From Eucalyptus grandis (Eukaryota; Streptophyta; Magnoliopsida; Myrtales; Myrtaceae), in the NCBI RefSeq assembly GCF_016545825.1, contig NC_052621.1:21478940-21542939 (forward strand): a DNA stretch of 64,000 nt, read 5' to 3'. The position numbers were made by a program, and so were the translations under genes. Below are positions 32,443 through 44,446 of the stretch, piece after piece. Positions within the stretch are counted from its first letter, which is position 1. The number at the start of each line of letters is the position of its first letter. The notes below the pieces were generated by a model that did not search any database, had not been told where the DNA came from, and saw only the letters and a program-made list of their open reading frames with translations.

Positions 32443-34181
32443 GACTATGATGAGACTTACCGGTAGCAAGGTTAGAAGCAATTAGATTATTACTTACTTT
32501 TGCTTGTTATAAGAATTTGGAGTTATTCCAAATGGACGTCAAAGTGCCTTCCTAAATGGATTCATCCAAGAGGAAGTCTATGTGGAACCACCTCCCGGTT
32601 TTGAAGACCCAAGGAAACCAAACACTGTATTTAGACTAAAAAAGGCACTATATGGTCTAAAGCAAGCACCTCGAGCTTGATATGACAGACTAAGTAAGTT
32701 TTTGATCCAAAATGGTTTTGTTAAAGGTAAAGTAGATACTACTTTGTTTATCAAAAGAGAAAGCAAAAACTTCTCGCTTGTTCAAATTTATGTTGATGAC
32801 ATTATTTTTGGATCTCCTAATGAAAATCTGTGCAAGAAATTCTCTAAGACTATGCAGAATGAGTTTGAAATGAGCATGATGGGTGAACTATCCTTCTTTC
32901 TCAGGCTTCAAGTAAAACAATTGAATGAGGGAATTTTTATTCACCAAGAAAAATATGCTAAAGAACTTGTGAAAAAGTTTGGCTTGGAGAATTGCAAAAA
33001 GATTGATATACCAATGTCAAGTTCCTCGAAGCTAGACAAAGATGAAGGAGGAAAGAAAGTTGACTAGAAGCTATACAGGAGTATCATTGGTTCACTTCTT
33101 TATCTTATTGCTTCTAGACCTGACATTTTGTTTAGTGTTTGTATTTGTGTCAGATTTCAATCAGATCCCAAAGAATCTCATTTAAATGCTACAAAACGTA
33201 TCATCAAATACGTTGCATTTACCTCAAATTTAGGTCTCTGGTATCCTAAAGAATGAGACTTTACTCTTCTTGGATATTCAGACGCAGACCTAGCAGGATG
33301 TAGAGTTGATAGGAAGAGCATCTCGGGCACTTGTCAATTGCTTGGGAACAAGACAATATCTTGGTTTTCGAGGAAGCAAAGTACCATATCTCTTTCTACA
33401 GCAGAAGCAGAATATGTGGCTCTTGGAAGTTGTTGTTCACAAATTTTGTAGATAAAACAACAGCTAAGAGACTTTGGAATAGAAGATTCGTGCACTGAGA
33501 TCAAAGATGACAACACCAGCACAATCAATCTCACCAAGAATCCAATTCTTCATTCAAGAGTAAATCATATAGAGATTCGACATCATTTCATTAGAGATCA
33601 TGTTCAAAATGGAGAAGTCTCGATTCAGTTTATTGACTCAAAGAATCAACTAGCGGACATCTTCACAAACCTTTGGAGAAAAGTCAATTCGAGCTTATTC
33701 GTTCCAGACTCAATATCTTAAAGTCTGAAGAAGTTCAGACTCAGGGATGAAAGTCTAATGACATTCAGACTCAGAAGTTCAAGATTTACGATTGTAAGTA
33801 TTTTTTTTTAAAATAATCTCTCGGATAAAATCTCAAAAAGGTACGATTATCTATTAATCTGTAATTGATTGATCTTGAAAAGGTACGATCATCTTCCCCA
33901 GTTTTCGTGATTATTGCATTCATTTTCGAAAAATGAGTTATTTTTGAAAAGACAGTTATCTATTTCTTCAAAAAGGCAGTTATTTTGAAAATGCATTTTC
34001 TATTTTTTCCTTTTTACGTCGTTCAGTATGCCTCTTTTCGACTACTTTATATATTGTTCGTCTTCCTCAAAAACCCTAAAAGTATAGACCTTCGTTTTCT
34101 TACTTTTACTCTCTAGTTTAATCTTCAAAGTTCTCACCTTTTTTCGCGAATCGAGTTTGGAATCTCTCAAAAACTGTGAGA

Positions 34182-36282
34182 ATGGCATCCCAAAGAAAGT
34201 CTTCAAGGATCGCGAATAGGGGATCACAACAAATGCATGAGGGTCCTACACATTTTGACCTTACCGATGAAGAAGAATCTCCAAGATAGCAGCAGAGCCC
34301 ACAATATTCTCAACAGCGTCAATCTCCTCAAGCTAGACCTCAAGGTAGTGTTCATAGAGCGGAGGAAGAAATCATTGAAGGCGCAGAACCCGTAAGATCT
34401 CAAAAGCCCGCTTTTATCTTTAGGCTTTACTCTTCTTTGAAGAGGGGAGGGACTCCCTTGAAATACATCGACGAATTTTTTTAAAGATAAAGGGTATCGA
34501 AATGAAACCCTCTTTTTGCGAACAATGGAACGATTGGAGATTGCTCCTGCGGGGTCGGCAGATCGAGCATTTGCGAATATTCCCAGTGATCCACGTGTTG
34601 GAGGACTTAGTCAGCCTGATAGGAATGATGATGACAAAATGTACACTCAGTTCAAGCCTAGAATGGGTGTTGGGACAAATATTCGAAGCAAAAGGACAGA
34701 TTTGTTTCGCTCGGATGAACACAGGCGACTTTACTCTAAGTTGCTAAAAGGAGGGGTAATCAATCAGAGAAGTGTAGACTTTGATTTTCTTGATTATGTG
34801 AATGTGAAGCTGCGAGAGAAATTTTCTAAACTTCAACTTGAGCAATTTTGTTCTGAGACGACTGAGGCATATCCAGAACTTACTGCTTACTTCTATTCTA
34901 ATCTCAGTTTCTTGGATGCGAATAGATTTTTGTTTAGTATTCGAGATGAGGACTATGTTGTTGACATGGACACATTGGCGGATGTGATTGGAGTAGAGTG
35001 AGGGGCTTTCCAATCGATTAGTGTGTCTGTTGGTCGTGCGACAGTAGAGCTTGTTTGGGATGGAATTGCTGAAGGAAGAATTTTGTACTTGAGGATGAAT
35101 GCTTCTAACATTTTGCTTCACAAGATTGTGATCAATTGCCTCAGACCCAAGTCAACCTCGAAGACAGACGTCTCTAACTCCGAAGCAAAGTTGATGTATG
35201 CCATCAATGCTGGCAAGAAATTCTCTCTGCCTCACACAATCATGTTTCACATGTACAAAACAATGGCGAAAGACAGGGCAACTTCATTACTCAGGGCTTG
35301 TTACAAAGCTTTTCAAACGATTCAATGTTCAGCCTCCCAGGATTTTATGTGTTCGATCATGTGATCAAATGGTAGTGGGACTGAAAATGGTTTCCAAAAT
35401 GCGTTTGAAAGAGCTGGACAAGGCTTTGGAGTGATTGAAAGAGAAAACCCCTGTCAAGTCACAACAAGGTTCTTCAGTTGCTAAACGGAAAGAGAAGGAG
35501 CCCATGACAGCTCCATCCAAGAAAAGAAGAGCACTTGTTCTGGAGGATGAAGAGGATGAGGATGATATTACCATTTCTGCTCTTGCATTGAGAAATCTTC
35601 AAAGTGCTGTTCCAGAAACTAAGGAAAGAGAGGATCGAGACATGGAAGAAACAGAGCATGGAGAAGCAGAAGAAAGGAATGGAGAGAGAGAGAATTGATG
35701 CAAAAAGAAGCAGAGGAAGAAAGGATTGAAGAAGAAGAAGGGAGAGGTGAAGAGGCAGAAATAGAGCATGAAGCGTAGTTCTCACCTCCTAAGGGCATTG
35801 AAACAGGGGGAGTTGCTGAAAAAAGAGGTACATCTTCAATTGTTGTTACTAGTGAAGGTGTTAGTCGCTCACTGCGGATCCAGAAGACATCTTTGTGTCT
35901 CAATTCCCCGAGGAAGGTCATGAAGTTTCATCGCCAAATCTGAGCGATCATGCTAGCTTACCATCATCTGCAAATACTCCCACTGATCATGCGAAGCCGG
36001 TACTCAACCGACAATACGGTAGACTTTCACAGAATTCTTGATGTTCTTATGGAGATGCGAGGACAGATTTATGCCCTGGGTTGCGAAGTTCAGAATTTGC
36101 AAAGTGCGGGTCAAACCTCTTCAGTTTCCTTGCATGATCAAGTCCATGCCCTTGCTCTTCAAGTTCAAGCAAATGCCAAGGGTGAAGATGTGGCTCAACT
36201 GAAGGAGGATTTGAAAAAGCCAGAAGGGATTGTCCAGTCAATGGGAGATTTCCAGTTTGTTCACGTTCCTAGGCAACCTTAA
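34182..36282 (+). pseudogene. Copia-2 extra ORF downstream of pol ('putative plant transposon protein'-like)
   Basis: About 460 bases after RNase H an ATG opens MASQRKSSRIANRGSQQMHE. The frame continues with a Gln/Ser-rich stretch, then KYIDEFF. After a one-base slip in a T-run near 34484 it goes on with GYRNETLFLRTMERLEIAPA and a domain containing YPELTAYFYSNLSFLDANRF and DYVVDMDTLADVIGVE. The last words resemble the plant 'putative transposon protein' domain (a family also called Transposase_32), in the form R-x-FY-x-NL..G-x-x-IP. After a TGA at 34999-35001 it goes on (LVWDGIAEGRILYLRMNASN, TIMFHMYKTMAK), then a second slip near 35290, an acidic/basic low-complexity region (EDEEDEDD, EKEPM), and a C-terminal QVQANAKGEDVAQLKEDLKK likely coiled coil. 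This position is where Sireviruses can carry an env-like ORF, but the sequence shows no clear signal peptide or membrane span. Its role is unknown. Confidence 0.65.
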
Positions 36283-36639
36283 TTCCATTATCTTTTTTAT
36301 CTCTACCTTTTTCATGCTGACAAAAAGTGGGAGAGATGGTGCAGATTTGAAACTTAAACTTAACTTTTGTTTGACTTTACTCTTTGAATGACTTTTGTTT
36401 GGTTGTTTGGCTTTGACTGAATTTGGTTTGGTTTGTTTGATCGTTTGGTTATTTTAAGCACTATTGGTATTCCATGGCAAAGATAATTGTTTATTTACAG
36501 GACTAACCTATTTCTTGTGGATGCAGATTTAATGATGTTTATACTAAGTGAATTATCTGTTGTGAGATATCCATGTTTGCTTGAGTATTGTTTTGCAGGT
36601 CAAAAATATCCAAATCTGTAGGAAAGTTTTGTCACTATC

Positions 36640-36652
36640 AAAAAGGGGGAGA
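36640..36652 (+). other. Copia-2 polypurine tract
   Basis: AAAAAGGGGGAGA immediately precedes the 3' LTR. A second purine-rich word, AAAAAGTGGGAGAGA, lies about 320 bases upstream, a multiplicity reported for Sireviruses. Confidence 0.8.
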
Positions 36653-36653
36653 T

Positions 36654-37601
36654 TATTGGAGAAAACTTCTTTGTGTGTTTTGAAGATGACAAAACGTTTC
36701 CATCAGTCTAGTCTGAAGACTTGCAGACTCTTTAGTCAAAGTTCGAAGATTGCTGAACCGCTAGACTCAAAATTCAAAGTCTATCCTCATTGACAATTTC
36801 TAGACCGTCGAAAAAGACTTATCCAGAACTGAGTATCTTGTTAAGGATTTGATTCTATTGACTGAAGAAGGTCTCTCGGCTAGAGATAGCATCTTGGAAT
36901 CAGTTATTCGTTTTGATTCGGATAATTTAGATCCGTTGATTGGCGAAGCATACTTGGAATGTTCTACTTATGGAAACCTAGATCCTGATTGTATGGGCGA
37001 GCATGATTGGTGGGCTATCGTTATATTCCTTAAATAACTCGAAATCTCCCTAATTGATTATGTCCAACGGGTAGATTGGAAGAACTCCTTTGGTAAGTGC
37101 CAACGGGTATGAAGGCATGGAGGAGTATATAAGGAAGATGTTCCAGTTATTCGACTGTGTGCGTGATAGAAGAATTCCAAAGTTTGAATCTCCTTGTTCT
37201 TTGTCAATTCAATTGTTAAGCAAAAACTTGTACTCAAAAGAGCGTTTATATTTCTGTGAGACCTTGAGGAAGTGTAGCAGAGTCTCTACATTGTGGAATC
37301 AAGGAAGAGCAATACTGTAACAACTCTTTTGATTCTTAGTGAAATCCAGCCAGTAGGCTGTCAGTGCGGAAGAGTGGACGTAGGCTTGGATCAAGCCGAA
37401 CCACTATCAACTTTGTGTTCTTATTCTCTTCCTTAAGCTCTTTACTTTGATCGTAACTCTGTTTGATTATTAGAGTCTAATTTCCTTTTCATAATCTATT
37501 GCTAAACAGAATTTGTTTAAAAGCAAAATCATTTTCTTTACATTACGAAAATTTATTTTCGCACCTATTATTCCCCCTCTAGGTGCTCGTACTAGCTTTC
37601 A
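36654..37601 (+). repeat. Copia-2 3' LTR
   Basis: Begins TATTGGAG, so the canonical TG is TA, and ends ACTAGCTTTCA at 37601. Its right edge is within two bases of the left edge of segmental-duplication copy 2. Confidence 0.85.
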
Positions 37602-37799
37602 CAACAACAATTTAAGGGGAAAAAAGTTACTAAAATAGATCTCGAGTCAAGTCGGGTATGGGTCTCATGTGAGTCGTTCTATTAGTATTGCAAATAAATT
37701 GGTCAAAACAGATTAAATTAATCAATTTGGGTCGAATAATTTTCGACCGGATTTACCTATTTGACGATCCTATGTATAAATCACTTTTTTTTTGCACAA

Positions 37800-38237
37800 G
37801 GTAAAGAGAAACGTGTTTAAGCATGTCCCATGGAAGCCATAGGAAATGAATTGTGTGCACAAAAAGCATGACATCTCATGATAAGCCTTTGAATTTGATG
37901 AATTTACAAGTGTCTGCCTAAATTAGAAGGATCATTTGAGAGTACATATAATGCTAATTGAAGTATGAACTTTGCATAGTTGATATTTGACGTGACATTA
38001 GATTTATAATAGTACTTTTTGTTTTATTTGGTAATAATTTTTACCTTGTATGTTTGGGATATGCCGGATTTCCCATTTGATGTCTTGTTTTAGGTACTCA
38101 ACACCCTTCTCCCGTATATATATTACTTGTAGGGAAAAAACTTCGTAATGAGTTACGTTCTAGTAACATTTATGCATGGTTAACTCATGACAATCATATA
38201 ACTTTTCATAGATTAAATTTAAATGGCACACAAGAGG
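37800..38237. repeat. R1 repeat, copy e
   Basis: Duplicate of copy a (3400-3835), truncated at AAGAGGA where copy 2 jumps to CATGCTGC. The jump removes the LINE and its flanks. Confidence 0.75.
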
Positions 38238-38453
38238 ACATGCTGCAGGAGTTCAGCCGAGAGAAAGGTTGTTACATTACTTTATCTAATTTCTTTGGGG
38301 TGGTGGCACTTATGTAAAGATCCAAGATTGATCAATCGAAAGATTGACTCCTCTAAAAGGCTGTCACTAAGGCCGTACAAGCGATGCTACTGTTGAGCAT
38401 ATAAAGTGAAGGGTTCAATTTTTTTTTATTGATTTTATGCCACAAAAAAGAAA

Positions 38454-39309
38454 GGGAAAAAGCAACGAAAAACCCTGACCTTTGCCCAAAGTGACACATT
38501 TACCCCATCAAGGGCATTTTTTTCTTTTTATTATGTTTTTTTCTTCTTCTTCCCTCCGCCGGCCATGGTGGAGCCGAGGCGGAGGAAGCCGGCGTTCGGC
38601 AAGGGTCGCCCTCGCCGGCGTCGGGTGAGGGCGAGAAAGGGTGGCCCTCGCGGCATCGGGCGAGGGTTGTCCTCACCAAACGCGAGGTGAGGGCAGGGAC
38701 ACCTTCGCCCGACGCCGGCGAGGGCCACCCTCGCCTACGTCGGCGAGGATGGCCCTCGCTAGATCGGCGAGGGCGGGGACACCCTCGCATGACACAAGCG
38801 AGGGCGGCCCTAGCCGGCGACGGGCGAGGACGGCGGGGACACCCTCGCCGATGTAGGCGAGGGCTGCCTGGCGGCGTCGAGGGGAGGACGGCTCTCGCTA
38901 GATCTTGCGAGGGCACCCCTCGCCCGACGCAGCGAGGATGGCTGTCGCCCAACGCCGGTGAGGGCCGCCCTAGCTCGATGCCGGGGAGGGTGACCCTCGC
39001 TTGACGCCGGCCGGGCAGCCCTCACCAACGCTGACTTCCCTCTGCCAGCCAGCCGGCGGAGGGAAGAGAGAAGAAAATAAAAAGAAAAAAAGAGAAAAAA
39101 ATTTAAAAAATGAAAAGACCAAAATGCCCTATAATTTTGGGGTAAATGTGTCACATAACAAAAGTTCAGGGTTTTTTGTGTTACAAAAAAAAAGTTTGGG
39201 GTAAATGTGTCACAGTTTGCAAAGTTCAGGGTTTTTCACGTCACAAAAAAAAGTTTGGGATAAATGTGTCACTTTAGGCAAAGGTCAGGATTTTTCGTGG
39301 CTTTTTCCC
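38454..39309. mobile_element. MULE-B: Mutator-like element with GC-rich core, TSD AAAAAGAAA
   Basis: Flanked by the 9-base duplication AAAAAGAAA (38445-38453 and 39310-39318). The terminal inverted repeats begin GGGAAAAAGC(A/C)ACGAAAAA and continue with CCTGACCTTTGCC and AGTGACACATTTA, with a second and third partial repeat of the GTGACACATTTACCCC word on the right. The core (about 38560-39060) is GC-rich and made of hairpin-prone GGCGAGGG..CCCTCGCC words, which create open frames on both strands. No transposase. It is absent from the matching site in copy 1 (near 5960), so it is younger than the duplication. Confidence 0.9.
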
Positions 39310-39589
39310 AAAAAGAAAATATAAGAGGACGAAAACAATAAAAGTCTTCCTTTTAAGTATTGAAAATGCTCAAACTTGTTAGCGATTGTCACTTTGTAAT
39401 TATTGGATTGATTGGTGGAATTTTCTCTAGCTGGCTTTTCTTATGGTGTAGGTACCAATACTCGGATTGAATCACATAAATATTTTGTATTCTCTATCAC
39501 TCCTCATATAATTCTCTTACGATTTTGTGTTGATTAATTGGAAGATATGGTGAGTTTCTACAATTATTTTATAGGAAGCTTTAATCAAA

Positions 39590-39760
39590 GAATTCTTGAA
39601 TTTGTTGTGATTGCTATAATTAATAAATAGTAAACACAAAAATCCTGTAAAAGATGTTGACTTAACCCGAAAATGGCTAATTCCATGAACAATTGAATTA
39701 ATATATTATTTTGTGGATCAATTTTCCATAAACCAATCAAGCTGAAAGATGTGACAAGTG

Positions 39761-39800
<40 letters not shown>

Positions 39801-40790
39801 GAAGAGTGTGTGGTGGTGCCCAAGTGAGGATGTGTCACTTCCTTATGCCCCAGTGAAGATAAAAAGTGTTTAGGAAATATCCCATGAATAACGTGGGAAT
39901 CGAATTGCATTGCTTGCCATCCTCATGTTTGAGTACATGTAATGTGGTTTTGGCAAGGACTTCCCATATTTGACATGACATTAGATATACAACTTTTACC
40001 TTTTAAATAATCTAAATTTCTTAATTGAGGTCTCTTTTTTAGTATTCAAGGCCCTTCTTTTAAAAATGCATGTGATGTAACGAAAATATATATATTTCAT
40101 AAAGAGTGATTTTCTGATCAGATATGGCAATCATATAATTTCTCAGAAATCAATTTTAGATTATAAACAAGACAAAATTATAATCATCTAATGTCAAATT
40201 CAAGAACTTTTATTGGTTTCATGTGGAGAAAAAAATGATTCTAGCAAAAAGATAAATTAAAACTTAAATCAAAGTCGAACTAGTATGGCTAAGTCAATTT
40301 TATAAGTCAAACTAAATATTGCTGCGAAGGGAATTGCTATCCATTGAAAAAAATCAAAATGCGCATCAGAACCTCCCTTTTTAATTCCACAACCATTTAA
40401 AATGCTTAAGAAAGTCAAATTTTTCTCATCAATTCAGAATCAGAACAAGCAAAACTCCAATAGGAAGAAACTCCATATGACCCCTCCCCTAACTCCACAA
40501 GGGGAAATAGAAAATAAATCCAATCCACAATCACGCAAAGTCAACATGAGGCTGCGGTGGTTGGTGTTGGAGGCTCCATGGGCATCGCTATTGACACTAA
40601 AAGGAAGAAAGGAAAAAGAAGAAGAGAAATGCATTGCACATAAGAGAGAGACAAGAGACTAAAAGTGAGCCACCATCTAAGCACATGGCGATCAATAAGT
40701 GGGGTAGAGCATGATTCACTCGAGGATTCAACACCATCTAATATTTTCTCATACTAGATAAAGGATTCATGTCATTTTGAAAACACTCAA
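39590..40790. repeat. R1 repeat, copy f
   Basis: Duplicate of copy b (6258-7450), including the (GA)n tract at 39768-39797 (15 units). Confidence 0.75.
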
Positions 40791-42038
40791 CAAGTTTGTC
40801 TAAATTTGCTCTTAGGTATCTCAACTGAGAACTCAAATTACAAATTTATTAGGAGAAAGTAAATTAAAGTAGATATTCGACTTAGTTAACTTGTAAAAAA
40901 TTAATTTTTACTGAAGTGACGGCCACTGTTATGGAGAAAGCACCATCAGATTATACCCACATATATATAATGAGGAGAAGGCTATTCTAGCAATATAGGA
41001 TCTTAATAGGCGTACTTAGAGAACAACTTAAATAAATTCTCTTATGGTCCTTTTATATAGCTATGGATTCTTCATCTACTTAATTTCTGCTCCGTAAAGA
41101 AAATCGTCCCTCAAGGGGAATAGAGCTCACCAAGGCATTGTAGTTCTCTCCCTTTCAAGTTGCTGTCATGGCTACAAACTCTAAAATATCATTTACCCTT
41201 AGTGTTTATGCGCCCAACATTGTTGCATTAAGACCTGATGATACAAAATATACCCTTTGGGAAACCTGAGTACTTTCACTAACTAAAAGTCGAGATTCGT
41301 TGGGATTTTCCATCGGGTGCCACTGTTGCCCCACCAAAGATGGTAGATCAAGATTGTAGGACGTAGTTTATCGCACATCTATGATTACTACACCACTATC
41401 AATATAACATGTATAATTTTTTTCAACACTTGCCACTTGGCTTGCTGTGAACATATTCCACAATAATCTGTTTTTAATCAACAAATTTTTTAATTATGTG
41501 GCTTACCTTTTACACGAGAGATATTGAGATTTATTTAGGAAACCAACAATCTTTTTTTTTTAATTGATTTATTTTATTGCAAATACTGCAGGTTAGATTT
41601 TTATTTTTATCCTTTTAAGAGGTTTCTTCTCCTCTCTTATTTTTCCACAAGCTCCTTGAACCTTTTTAGATTCATGAGACCCCGCATTTATTTTAGTCTG
41701 AAAGTCACTCTCAATGGAATCTTCGTCATAAAGCATTAGTCTTTTCTCATATGCCTAAGCTAATGAATTCACTCACTAACATGATTTTTAAGTCCTTAAA
41801 TTCTTCTAGAGGGCTTATAATAGGATCGTGTTCCTTAATAAACATCACATCTAAAATTTCTACTCCCCTGATATCATCTCCATAAGCCCCAATTTGATCT
41901 ACTTGTCATTCTAATCTTCCACATTATTGTTTGAGGATCTCATAATTGTTTATTTTAACATTTTGAAGAGACTGAAATCTAATGGTTTGTGTCTTTGTTG
42001 CGTCTTAAAACTCTTCTTTTAGTATGTTCTTATATTAT
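40791..42038. other. Duplicated unannotated spacer
   Basis: Counterpart of 7451-8714. No gene recognised. Confidence 0.6.
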
Positions 42039-43312
42039 TGTCGCGACCTCTTTTTTTTCGGCGCCCGCAATCGGGTACGAGAGCCTAAGGAGGCTAATGG
42101 CTCGGCTGAAATTAGTTATGCCCGGACTCTCCCAAGTCCACCAATTCACGACTTTAATAGTCTAAGTTTTTAACACCGTAAATCAATTTTTAAAATGGAG
42201 TCGCCACTAATCGATTTGGGGTGGGTTGATTAGAAACCCAAGCAAAGTATCGGGAGAAATACTCACTCCTGGGCAACCAGAGAAATTAGGATCGGGGACT
42301 TGATTACACTAGTTAATCACTAATGCCCTTTCGGTACCTAATGTTGTTTAAACCTTGGGGTTTTTTGGATGTTCGAGAGATTTTCCATGCATTTTGGAGA
42401 AAAACATTTTTTGGGTCTTTTTCTAATTTTTTTGACATAAAAGGGATTTTTTTTTGGATTTTTTGGTATTTTTGGAAAAATACAAGTCTTTTTTGGCTTT
42501 TTCTGAATTTTTTTGCTTTTTCATGAATTTTTGGCTTTTTTTTTTTGGATTTTTGGCTCTTTTGAAAATATGGAATATTTTTTTTATTTTTCTGAAAATA
42601 AAATATTTTTAAATATTTTTCAACATTTTTGGAAAATAAATTATTTTTTATTTTTTTCTAGATTTTTGGAAAATAAAACATTTTTAACATTTTTAAAATA
42701 TTTTTCTTGAAAATAAATCATTTTTATTTTTAAAAATAAATTATTTATTTAAAATATTATTTGAAATAAAACTTAAAAAGCCAACTCAGGTCGGTTCCAC
42801 GAGTTGTGTCCGACCCGGCCGGCGAGCCGAGCGCGGACGGGCCGCGTTGCGGGCTCGACTCAAATTTTTCTCCCTTTTTTTTTTTTTTTTTTTTTAAGAA
42901 ACGGCGTTGTGGCCGGGTGTTTAGGGACACCCGGCCCGCCGACAACCCGGTCCAATAGCTCGCTCCACGACCCGGCTCCCCTGCGAAAACCCTACCCGGA
43001 TCCAACCCGACTCGCGACCCGACCTCCGCCGCCCTCGGGATTTACGGAATCCCTACCCGGTTCCCGATCCGGGTCAGACCCGACAACCCGGGATTGTGAC
43101 CCGAAAAATCGAGAACCCTAGGGTTTTCAAATCGAGGCGCCGAGGAGGCGCAGCGGCGACGACGGTGATGACGGCGGCGGTGGCGGCGATGACTGGACTG
43201 AGGGGAGGGAGGTGGCAACGGTGACAGCGACGGCGCGGTACCTGCTCGTGATGACGGCGCGACGAGGGCGGCGATGACAGCGTGACCCCCCGCAAATCTC
43301 TTCTTCTCCGGC

Positions 43313-43363
<51 letters not shown>

Positions 43364-43920
43364 GCTCGCCCTTCGAGCTCCTCGAAGTCTCTCGGGGACC
43401 CCTCCGAGCGCACCACACCACGGTCGGCCTGCACTCGAGCTCCCCGAAGTCTCTCAGGGGACCCCGAGCTTCGACTGGCCTCTCTCTCTCTCTGTGCTCT
43501 CCGTTTCTTCCTTCTCTCTGTGCCCTCTTGGCTGCTGGGATCGACGGCCTATTTATAGGCCAGGGGCGGCCGGTCGATGGAGTTCGACCGTCGGTTGCCA
43601 CGGCCTTCGTTGGCCGAACCGGCGTCCCATCCGACGCCAGCTGCCCCCTGCTCCACGTGCACTACTGCTCCTCCCTTCTGCTCCGGCGTGTGCTGCCCAC
43701 CTAGTCGGGCGAGGAAGGAGATGAAGGTGCAGGCCGAGCTGCGGGTTGGGCCGGCGGAGGCCCAGAGGAGGGGCTGCTTTTTCTGTTTTCTTTTTCGTTT
43801 CTTTTCCCTTTTTTTTCTTTGTTTATTTATCATCTGAAAAAAAAGATAAAAAAAAAAGAAAAAAAAAAGAAAAAAAAAAGTAAAACCTAATTAATTAAAA
43901 TGAAATTTTAGGCGTCAACA
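42039..43920. mobile_element. Solo LTR (1.88 kb), TSD ATTAT
   Basis: Runs from TGTCGCGACC to GCGTCAACA with ATTAT on both sides (42034-42038 and 43921-43925). The left end includes GAGTCGCCACTAATCGATTT and GGGTACGAGAGCC, words common in the U5 end of large plant Gypsy LTRs. If so, the LTR is on the minus strand (starting TGTTGACGCC). A (TC)24 tract lies at 43314-43361, in or near the likely transcribed part. The T-rich and A-rich runs at 42360-42760 and 43840-43890 give many spurious frames. No gag or pol lies inside. It is absent from copy 1. Confidence 0.85.
43314..43361. repeat. (TC)24 microsatellite
   Basis: Perfect dinucleotide run inside the 1.88-kb solo LTR. It produces Ser-Leu and Arg-Glu runs in predicted frames on both strands. 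Confidence 0.95.
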
Positions 43921-44446
43921 ATTATATTATGAGTTTGAGCCGTATATGAAATCCGATTTGATTGAAAGATGCTTGTTGGATTAAAACCCAGCAAACTCAT
44001 CCTATTTGGATTGGAACGCGGAGAGTTGGTTGTTGTAATCTTATCCAAGCCGTCCATTAACTGGAACTCCTTACAGCCAAAAATAAATAAAAAGCAGCTC
44101 GTATGTTGGTGCTCGTCAGAAGAGGAGAGAAACATGGGTTTGTGTGGGCCGCTGACTTCTTCAAGTCTTAAAGTGGAGTTCTCTTTTCGTTGGGGGTACA
44201 AAGAAGATGTGAGCATCGGGTGAAACTTGTGAAGAGAATCCTTCATCCAATTGAGGCATTTTCTTCGTGAAGACGCGAGTGTTTCAAGTTTTCAATGATT
44301 TGTTTATCGAGCAATTACATGAGGTGAAATACTATGGGTTTGGGTATAATCTTAAATAGGGAAACACTTTAGCGTTATGAGCGATTGTAACTTTATAATT
44401 CTCCAATTGATAATTACTTGTTATTTGCAGCTGACCCTTCCTGTGG

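Larger units (their letters stand above)
30320..33725 (+). pseudogene. Copia-2 reverse transcriptase and RNase H, split by a Mutator-like element
   Basis: RT begins with KSIIGVKWIFRNKMNEKGKV and RNKARLVAKGYTQEEGIDYD and is interrupted at 30745. It resumes after 32452 with a degraded segment, then YGLKQAP-like sequence, and IYVDDIIFGSPNENL near 32790 with the catalytic YVDD. RNase H follows, with GYSDADLAGCRVDRKSISGT and then STAEAEYVALGSC, at 33270-33440. It ends in the usual HHFIRDHVQNGEVSIQFIDS region before 33720. In-frame stops occur near 32554, 32680, 33066 and 33450. The catalytic motif is present but the frame is not usable. Confidence 0.88.
26756..37601 (+). mobile_element. Copia-2: Sirevirus-like retrotransposon with an extra ORF after pol
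   Basis: LTRs of about 947 bp lie at 26756-27702 and 36654-37601. Both begin (T)GTTAGAAAA/TATTGGAGAAAAC and end CTAGGTGCTC..ACTAGC..CA. Between them on the plus strand are gag with an Asp/Glu/Ser-rich stretch, protease, integrase, RT (YVDD), RNase H, and then a further long reading frame before the 3' LTR. Purine-rich words before the 3' LTR (AAAAAGGGGGAGA, and AAAAAGTGGGAGAGA near 36322) resemble the repeated polypurine tracts known for Sireviruses. There is no target-site duplication: the flanks are GCTTG and CAACA. Stops, frameshifts, a 100-N gap in gag and a 1.7-kb DNA transposon in RT show it is inactive. Confidence 0.88.

Noticed and set aside
35432..35785. Acidic/basic coiled-coil gene on its own near 35.4-35.8 kb
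   Set aside because: It lies in frame order within the Copia-2 extra ORF and is better treated as its low-complexity part.
38500..39154. Pro/Arg/Gly-rich open frames in the GC block
   Set aside because: All lie in the hairpin-repeat core of MULE-B; openness on both strands is explained by composition.
42323..42726. Phe/Trp-rich open frames near 42.3-42.7 kb
   Set aside because: They are translations of T-rich runs inside a solo LTR.
43042..43837. Long overlapping open frames on both strands rich in Ser-Leu, Arg-Glu and Arg-Arg
   Set aside because: They come from the (TC)24 tract and GC-rich LTR sequence; both strands are open at once and no family motif is visible.
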